DNA of 22,217 nt, taken from assembly GCF_000003605.2 (NCBI RefSeq), contig NW_003128369.1, positions 1,066,809 through 1,089,025 of the forward strand. The letters run 5' to 3'. Below, one piece after another: positions 1 to 9,500 of the stretch (positions within the stretch are counted from its first letter, which is position 1; the number at the start of each line of letters is the position of its first letter). The DNA is from Saccoglossus kowalevskii. Taxonomy: Eukaryota; Hemichordata; Enteropneusta; Harrimaniidae. Position numbers and translations under genes: made by a program. Below the pieces are notes generated by a model. It was not told the origin of the DNA, searched no databases, and saw only the letters and a program-made list of their open reading frames with translations.

Positions 1-405
1 TATGAGGTTATGAGTAATGTACATTCATTAGTATATTGGACATCTAATTTCACATGAGATATTATAAGCAATATGAGAGTGTATGAGGTTATGAGTAATG
101 TAAATCCATTAGTATATTGGACATCTAATTTCACATGAGATATTATAAGCAATATGAGAGTGTATGAGGTTATGAGTAATGTAAATCCATTAGTATATTG
201 GACATCTAATTTCACATGAGATATTGTAAGCAATATGAGAGTGTATGAGGTTATGAATGATGTAAATCTAGTGGTATATTGGACATCAAATTATACTAGG
301 ACATTGAAAATATTTTTAGAGAGTGTATGAGGTTTTGAGTGATGGAAATCCAATGGTGTATTAAACATCTAACTTGAGAAGTAATATTGAATGTATATGT
401 CAACA
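1..405. repeat. 81-bp tandem minisatellite in ABCA intron
   Basis: Units start TATGAGGTTATGAGTAATGT at 1, 82, 163, 244 and 325, a constant 81-bp period. The first three are nearly identical; the fourth and fifth are increasingly diverged and the last fades out by about 400. All three forward frames carry stops despite the period being a multiple of three, so it is non-coding. It ends about 30 nt before the acceptor of the first exon, and may extend left of the window. Confidence 0.93.
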
Positions 406-437
406 ACGATTGTTATCTTTTCACATTTCCATTATAG

Positions 438-553
438 TTGAACTACTTAGTACCTGCTGCTTGCTGTATCAGTATTCTACTTCTCTTTGATGTACCAGCC
501 TACACATCGTCTACCAACTTACCAGCAGTTATACTCCTATTTTTACTCTATGG
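438..553 (+). CDS. ABCA: ABCA exon 1 in window: transmembrane domain 2 helices
   Basis: Acceptor ...tccattatag, donor GG|gtaagt. It encodes residues 1-38 plus two nt of the next codon. It begins [16 protein letters not shown], a membrane helix, then the conserved [16 protein letters not shown] that opens the next helix of the ABCA exporter fold. The length, 116 nt, leaves phase 2. The upstream part of the gene is outside the window. Confidence 0.92.
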
Positions 554-3500
554 GTAAGTCTGTTTACTGTTAGCCTATACAATTTTCTGCTGTACCAATG
601 TTGTCTCTGTTTGTCAAATAATGAAAAGTATTTTATGCTGTCCACTCTCCTCTTAAAATGCTACAGTTTTCGCTATGCGTTGTGTTCATTATGGGACCCA
701 TATCAATGTATACAACGTGTGTAAAATACATTGTTTGTTTACATGAAATACGAACACACACTGTATGACGACTGTAGCGCTGTAGGGACAACATCAAAAG
801 TTCAATGTAGGATAAAAACTTAATTCCTTTATTTTTTTCCCAAACCCCCCTACCCCCCACTGAAACTTAATTGATAAATATTGACCATGGCGTCAGACTA
901 CATTGACCATTAAATACAAATTGATAATCTGACAGTAGTATGGCATAGCAGTTGGGTGTCGGGTGGGTGTAAACAAACTTTACACTCGGACCAACCCATT
1001 TTCTCGTCTTGGATGTTTTTTTTTTTCATTTTCTGTTATTTTTGTCCATGACTGGATAGAGAAAAAAACGAATTACAAATACTCCAAGATTTTTTTGACT
1101 TAAAAAATAAAATCGTTTTTGTTGGATAGAAACTTTTTGAGGTCAAAACCCCCCACCCCCAAACTAAAGCAAATAAGTTTTTTATCCGACATCGATCTTT
1201 TGACGTCGTCCCTAAAATAACTTGACTAATTGATTATTAAAAAAAAAAAGCAATTCTTCGGACAGTCAAAAACACATACATTCTTTCAAGCGAGAAATGA
1301 AAACTAGCATTTCTAAGATTGTTCGCAATTATTACCGTATATAAAGTATATATAAAAATACATATACATAATAAATATATAAGTTAAGTTATATTGAGTG
1401 TGCTTTGTAATAGTTTGTAACAGCCATTATAATTTACCTAAATGTAATTTTGCTTTCTTGAATTATAGCGAATTGAGAATATATTTTGACCGCATTTAAA
1501 TTGATTTTTCTTTGCCCTCAGATGGTCTATCACACCCATGATGTACACTGCTTCATTCTATTTTGATGTACCCAGTACTGCGTATGTGTTTTTGATTGTT
1601 ATTAACCTATTCACTGGGATAACAACTGTGGTGGCAGCGTTCTTTCTCGAATTATTCTCAGATGACAAGGTTAGTATGATTGGCACAAAATACTAAAATC
1701 CCCCAAAAACTTCTAGCAATGGTTTACTATGTTTGAAATCTCAAGTACAGGTGTCTTAAGCGAAGCGCAGATCATTTGCCCGATGTAGTATGTAGTATGT
1801 GCCTCTGAAGAGGATATACATTGTCCATGAAGTTTACTCCATAACAAAATCACATGCATCATTGGTTAACAGAATCCAACGATTGTTGTACGTCCATACA
1901 AGTGATTACAGTCAATTACATCACTGACTGCAAAATACCCCTATTCTAATTCATGTATCGAATTTACATGGTAATGAAAGCATGTAATAAAAACTATAGT
2001 TAAAATACCAGCCAGTGAATATCATAATACTGGGTTCATCTTGTTCAAATATCTACATGTGTATTGAAATCTATACCCAAAATAATGGTATCTAAAAAAG
2101 CTGTTGCTGGACACTAGAAAAATTTCAGCCAAAAACTATGCTTTCAATATCAGCCCCATGTATTTTTACATTTACATTGACTTGACCACATAAGGCCTGA
2201 TATATGCTTAGATGAAATATACTGCAAGCAATAGTCAGTTATATTTTTATATCATTTGGCAAGTCAAAAACACTATACAAACATACTTAAACTTGATACA
2301 CCATGTAAACCAACACATATTTTCATAATAGCAACGATATTATAAATAAAATAATGTTAGATTGTGGAAAAGTGACTTCTTTCAATTCTACAACAGTGTT
2401 TTCGCTAACACTAGGGGAACTTGGGTGTTACCATTCGGAAATTATAGTATGTCATTGCAGTTAGCACTTGTACATTAACCAAATTCATGTACGGAACTCT
2501 GAGAAAAAATTTAGAAACTTTTTTATGCTACCACAAAAACACAGTACAAAGACTCAATCAATAGCTTTCTTCCCATACTTGCTTGTTTTCCTGATATGCG
2601 TATGTTTCATTGTAGGATTTAAAGCAAATTGGGACCACATTAAATGCTATATTCTTGATGTTTCCTAACTATTGCCTTGGAAGAGGATTGATGGATGTTG
2701 CTTATAACGATTATTTCAATGAATACTACTACAGAATAGGTATCTCTAACTTAATTCACATCCATGCATAGTCACTAAAAAAAAGAGGATTTAGAAGATA
2801 AATAACTTATGTTACTATTTACTATATTCACTGCGTATATATTTAACATATAATAAATATATATACATATATAATAAAATAATACACATACATGCACACC
2901 AGCAATGGTGCATCCATCTAAAAATATTTGTAATGTACAAATTATTGTTGTATGGGACTCACCATTGTTTCTGTCATTTTAGGGGCTTTTGATAAAATGC
3001 ATACACCATTTGAATGGCAATTGACTTCTCGTATGCTGGTTGTCATGGCAATAGAAGGACTTGTATTCTTTGTTTTAACGCTGCTCATTGAGTATCGATT
3101 TTTCATTAAACCACGGTAAGTCTGTGAAGTTTTGATTAAGCATTACTGTTTTGTATTTAAAACAATATAAAAAAACACATAAAATATCTGTGTCTCTGCT
3201 ATGAGATGTGATAATCATAAAGTAAATTTAAATAATTTGTTGACTTATCCCCCTCACAAAAAGCTCTGCTAACAACAAATCTTTGATCATTTGTTTTTGT
3301 AGAAAATTGTTACTGAGTCGACAGTCATTACCTGATGAAGATGAGGATGTTGCTAAGGAACGACAGCGTGTTATGAGAGGAGATGCCGATAATGATTTAC
3401 TCAAACTTCACAATCTTACAAAGGTAGGGTATATTGAAATATATGAGGTTATTACGAGGATACCTCAAAGTATGCATGAAGAAAGTACAGAGGAAGTATC

Positions 3501-6500
3501 GACCGACACACAGCGGTGGTCGATGCGACAGCGTACTGTCTGAGTGTATACTTTGAGGTACCTTCGTAATAACCTTATTATTATACATCTTTTCCTTCAA
3601 AGGATACATATTGGGAATGCCGAAACCCAAAAGGTTTAGAACAGAATCAGCGAACTTCTTTGTATGGAGTCCGGTCAAACCCTGGTGGCAGCCATGTTTG
3701 TTTTTATTATTAAAGGATGCTTATGAGCATAATCATTCCATATTTAGAATTCGCATTTCCTTATATGGTAGGATGAAAATACCCCTGTAAATTACGGCAC
3801 GTGTTACGGTGACAGATGTATAATAATAATTGTTATAATATGTTTTTTTATAAAGATGTTGCTTTGTGAAGGTGATCCTCGTTAAATACAAGACTTGGTC
3901 TCTGTTAGCCTTGTATTTGACTAGGTCTATAGTACTGTAAAATCAATTATTTTCACTGGCAGTTAATTTCACTATTTTGGTGCCTTGAGCAATTGTACTT
4001 AAGTTCACAAACTTGACAGGAAACAATGAGCTCTGTTGTAATGATTTCTGCTCATTTTGCAATTAGCACATACCATAAACCATATTAGATGTAAGTTAGG
4101 AATGTAATTATGCTGATTCTATTTCCTTTTTAATAGGTTTATAAAACCAGAAGGTCTGGTAGACATCTTGCTGTTGACAGAGTCTGTCTAGGAGTGCCAC
4201 AAGGAGAGGTGTGTATACAGTTATCTGTTTTGTTTCACTTTGTTGAGTATATTAAGATAGAATATTTGACATTATATATGGCACTAACAATGCAGTATCT
4301 ATAATCATTGAACATAATAAATACAAAATACCATGCAAATAATGTATTTAGTTGTAGAGTTTTTTGGTATTTCAACTTATCCCAGATTATTGGTGATGAA
4401 TTCTGTTTATTTTTCGGTTTTCTGAATATTTAAAGAAGGTTACACTTGGGGGCACACTTCTTGTACTAACTACATACTTCTTGTACTGAAGATGCACTTA
4501 TTCCACCCTCCTGACACTGAGTGCACACTTCTTGCACTGAGGATGCATTTACTGAACACTTCTGACACTGAGGGCGCACTTTTTTCACTAAAGGCATACT
4601 TCTTGCACTGAAGACACACTTTCCCTAAAGGCACATTTCTTGCACTGAGGGCGCACTTCATTCATTAAAGACATGCTATTTGCACTGATGTTTCACTTCT
4701 TACTCTAAGGACAAATATTTAGGGCACACTCCTGACTGCATCTCATAGGCATACATTTGCATTTAATACCAATACTGTATATCACTTTTTCATGAACTGC
4801 TATTTTTTTTATAGTGTTTTGGACTTTTGGGTGTAAATGGAGCTGGCAAGACAACTACGTTCAAAATGTTAACTGGTGATGAACTCATAACACGTGGAGA
4901 GGCTTTTCTCAATGGACACAAGTAAATAACAACAAATTGTTGTGTTATGTATTTCATTTATTTTTTTAAAAAAGCTTAATGTATACTTTAGTATATATAC
5001 TTTTATTTATTTTTTTATGATATTTCTTTTTTAGTCCTCGCTACGCTTAGTCTGAAAACGGGGACCTAAAATTTCACATCTGTGCATGTGTCCGTCCGTC
5101 CATGCAGCTGTATCACAGACATGCCTGTGCCAATTCAGTTACATTCAAATCTTACACACTCATGATATCGTATACAATAAATAGTTACGTGCTAAAAATT
5201 CATTGAATTCATTGAGCATTTCTGCCAATCGAAAACTGGATTTCAGCTGTGAATGGACGTAATTCATTCAAACTTGGTATGTTCATTGAACATAATGAAT
5301 CCTCAATGCACATCATTTTTTATCAGATTGGATAGAAAATGGCCGACTGGTAGACATTTTATTTTAACAAATGTTGTTCCAGGGCCATATCGCTGACATG
5401 CCTTGACTGATGTCATTTAAAACAAAAATACACAAATAAACTGGCTCCAGTTTGTAGCATGTTTGTCATACGAGTGTCAGTCATAACAGATAGTAAACAC
5501 ATGAATGTCTTCTATTGTCTTCTATTGTATTGTAAGAGCTGAACACCACTCTACTGGCTATCATTCCAACCCCATGCACCAACTTCAATTGAAACATTTA
5601 AATAGGTTTTTGCTTTCTTCAGCAGTTGTTTGAAATCATTCCTTTCATAATCAATCCTGCTTTTTGGGGGATGTCTGGTGTCACTTTGAAAAATTATCAA
5701 CAAGAAATCCTGCCTTCTCATTGGTTGGCAGCTTACAATTCACACTATCATTAGCATAAAGTATCAGTTAACTATAGAGGGCAGTTTAGACTAGTCATGA
5801 AAATTTTGTATCAACGTTAGAGATTTCACAATTATCATGGCTGACCAAGTATGACTGCAGTCGTCAATGCTTCAATAATCACAGCATTTTTTAGTCAATG
5901 TAAAGTGCCAACAAAATGAACTTTAATTTTTCAAAAAATATAACATAAATTTGACCTATTCTATTGAGCTACAGATGAATTTTTATCTGAAAATTTTTGT
6001 CACTGTACACAAAGTAAATTTGCATAATCTTTTCCTTATTTTTGCAAAAATTGTTATGAAGAAATGTATCCAATGAAAAATTTTGTCTATTTTGTCCAAA
6101 ATTACCAAAAAAATTATAAAAATCCAAATTGAATGTGCATAATGTCACACTCAAATTTTGGCAAAAAAAATGATGGTGCCCACAAGGGTAATAGTATTAG
6201 AAAACAGACCATCTTTGCTAGCAGTTTCCAAAAAATGAGATTTACAGTTTTGTATATTTGTGTTTTACAGCATAGCTACAGAAATCCATAGTGTCCATCA
6301 AAATATTGGTTACTGTCCGCAATTTGATGCCTTGTTTGATGAATTGACAGCTAAGGAACATCTGATGTTGTATGCCAGACTACGTGGAATTCCCCATCAT
6401 GAACAAAAACAGGTAATAACTATGTTGCTGTCCTATATGACCCTGGCCTATCAGAATTGCATAGTTATATTTTATATTCAGTTTTTAGATAAGTACGCAA

Positions 6501-9500
6501 CTTTTCATTTGATATTTTCTGTTTGGTATCTTGTTTGTAGGTGCGTTCGGTTGAATCTATTCTGGTTAAAATGTTAAGTGACAATATTCTCATTTTTTTT
6601 TATGTTTGGCAATATATCTGAACTGACTTTTTCTTTCCAGTATGGTGTAATGTAAACAAACTTTTCAAATTAATACTGTGGAATACTTTATTTTCGCTTG
6701 AAATTCATTTTCGCTATTTCCGCTGAAGGAATTTTTCTGTGAAAATAAAATCCAGCGAATATGCCTATTTTCCTATCTTTTACATTCAACCCGCTAAAAA
6801 TTCGTGAAAATAAATTCCATACAACACATCTAAAAAGTTATTTCAGCAAAAATTAATTCCAGTGAAAATAAAGTATTTTACAGTACATACTGCTGTGTAA
6901 GGATAGAATTTAAATATATTTATTAGTGTTGAAGCAAAAAACAAACAAAAAAAGCTGAAAATTGACAATATTGTGTTTATTTATCAGGTGGTTGACTGGG
7001 CACTACGTAAGTTGGCATTGTTGCAATACGCTGATAAGCCGGCAGGTACTTTCAGTGGTGGAAACAAACGAAAGCTTTCAACAGCTATAGCTTTACTTGG
7101 ACATCCACCTGTTATATTTATGGTGAGTAATACAATCTAACAATCTCAAGTTTTTTGAAAGTCATGTCACCGTTTTGTGCAGAGATATGGTTTAGTATGT
7201 ACTTCTATAAAAATTACCTTGTTTTTGGTAACAAGTCAAATTGATGAACTGACTGTTGTATTATTCAGTTGAGCACGTTTTTCAACTTTTGGGCACCAGC
7301 AACAATTTGTGTGCAGTGAGCTCCTCCCCACATGAAATGTTGGCAAGAATTGACAAACTTTTTGGTCAAAAACTAAAAGTAATATATGAAGCTGTCAGTA
7401 TGGAACAAAATAATGAGGAAGTTGTTGACAATTTTACAAAATGTGAAAATATTTGCATTGAATTTTGAGAGGGTAAAATATCTGGCAGTCAAAGGATTAA
7501 TTCTGTGATACCATCATCTTTGCCTTCTAAAATCATGGTGCATCGTTTTCCAAATTTTTTCCCCTTAAAGTGTATATTGAACCTAATGACAATTAATCAC
7601 AAGTTTTAATCAAAATTAAAAAAAAAACTATATTTTGGACAAAAGCAGGTTTATTTTGTGAAAAGTGATAAATAACTTAAGTGTTCAAAGAGTTGAATTA
7701 TCACTTCAGTTCTACTGGATGTATAGTTTAAAAAATAACAAAAATGCACAAATAACTGGAAAAATATGTTAAAAGTGTTGAATTCATATTCATTTTTTTT
7801 TATTTCATGAGTGTTCAGTAAAAAAGTATTATTTAAACATGCATCATTTAGCTGTTAATAAAAGTCTCAGTTTAACCAAAGTCAACCAGGTGCTAAAGTC
7901 AACATTCAAACCATTCATAAAATAAAATATGATTTTTTAAAAATTTTGATCTAGACCCATACCTAATAGAAATTTAGGTGTATTTTGTCCAAAATGATTG
8001 AAAGTATTCTGAAAAAATACCTGAAAATAGGCAAAATGTTGCATACAAATTTTGGTTGGAAAAATTCGGCGCTCAAAGGGTTGAAGAATACACATTTTGT
8101 CATAATTTTAAATGTTTATCCTGCATGTAATTCCATAGGATGAACCTACAACTGGTATGGATCCTCACTCTAGACGATTTCTATGGGATTTAATACTTAA
8201 TATCATTAAAGGTGGCAGATCCGTCATTCTGACGTCACACAGGTATGTTAGTAATTTAAGTTTTATGGTTTATCTTCACCATCTTTTCATCACAAATTCA
8301 CAAAATAATCCAGTTTATAGTCTGCATTTTTTTTTATTTTTGAGTAAAAACAGAAAATTTACTCAAATTTTGACTGTTGGCTCCAAAATTCGGGTTCATT
8401 TACAGAAATATTGAAGAATATATTAAGAAAAAAGTGCAGAAAAATTTTGGGCACGAAGGTCTGGTGGTGAAAAGGTTATATGAAACTACCAGTCAATCAA
8501 CTAAACTGTATTTGATAACTTGCTAAAATAGGGAAAAATTTAATGAAAAACCATAGTTAAGATACTTCTATGGCTTTCTTGTGACTATATTTTCAGTGTT
8601 TTCTTTACTGTGTTCCACTTTCCAAACATATTCTGAAGATTCCCTATTCAGTTTATTTATTTTTTTTATATTTAAACAATATTTTTATTTCGTTTCAAAA
8701 ATATAAACATACAACACAAAATATTACATTACATATAAGGAAGGAAGGAAAATTAAGAGAGAGAATATAAAAAAAAAATAATTTGATCAGTTTATTCATT
8801 ATCTATATTTCTATCTACACCATTATTTAAATGTCATCTGTACTTCCTAGTGAGAATTGGATGAGGATTCTAAAAATATTAAAAACATGTTATTTACATG
8901 ACTACATAGATTCCAATTATTGAATTATTCCCCATAATGGAAGCCACCAGTGAGTTTAGAATTGTATGCATGCACATTGACATTTGTGATTAGGTCTGAA
9001 TAATGCATTTGTTTGTGTCTGTCTCTAGCATGGAAGAGTGTGAAGCCTTATGTACTCGTCTAGCTATTATGGTCAATGGTCATTTTAAATGTCTGGGCAG
9101 TATTCAACATTTAAAGAATAGATTTGGTGATGGTTACACTATCACTATTCGAGTCAAAGGAGGATCCCGGCCTAATTTACAGCCTGTTGTCAGATACTTT
9201 GCTAGGAACTTCCCCAGTGCCATACTGAAGGTAAGACAAATGAAATATGCATATAGTGTGCAGCTTTGAACAATTCAAGTATACAAAGCATATATAAGAT
9301 TGAAGCATGGTGATGAATGGCGAAGGAATGTTTGTGAACGGGAAGCAGATACAATCGGCAAACATCCTGAAAATCATTGGAGTTTGAACATTGCTGACAT
9401 ATAAACAGTAACATCAGACATTCAAATATTTTATATAGTATAGCCCCACAATCCTTATAGCACTTCTTATGATTACGAGATCTTACTAAAACAACAACTG

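Noticed and set aside
1-405. Regular repeats considered as a CRISPR array or coding repeat.
   Set aside because: There are no unique spacers between units, the context is an animal intron, and every forward frame has stops.
3397-3678. Minus-strand frames here and at 21774-22004 share the peptide GLHTKKFAD and FGIP, suggesting a common protein.
   Set aside because: Both lie in copies of one dispersed repeat. In the shared frame nearly all differences change the amino acid (S/F, N/H, G/D, L/W) and only one is silent, so there is no sign of protein-level selection. No domain is recognised.
4470-4661. 63-residue minus-strand frame with repeated KC-LSAR-V peptides.
   Set aside because: It is produced by the 20-bp minisatellite in an intron. 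The repeat has indels, and nothing indicates expression.
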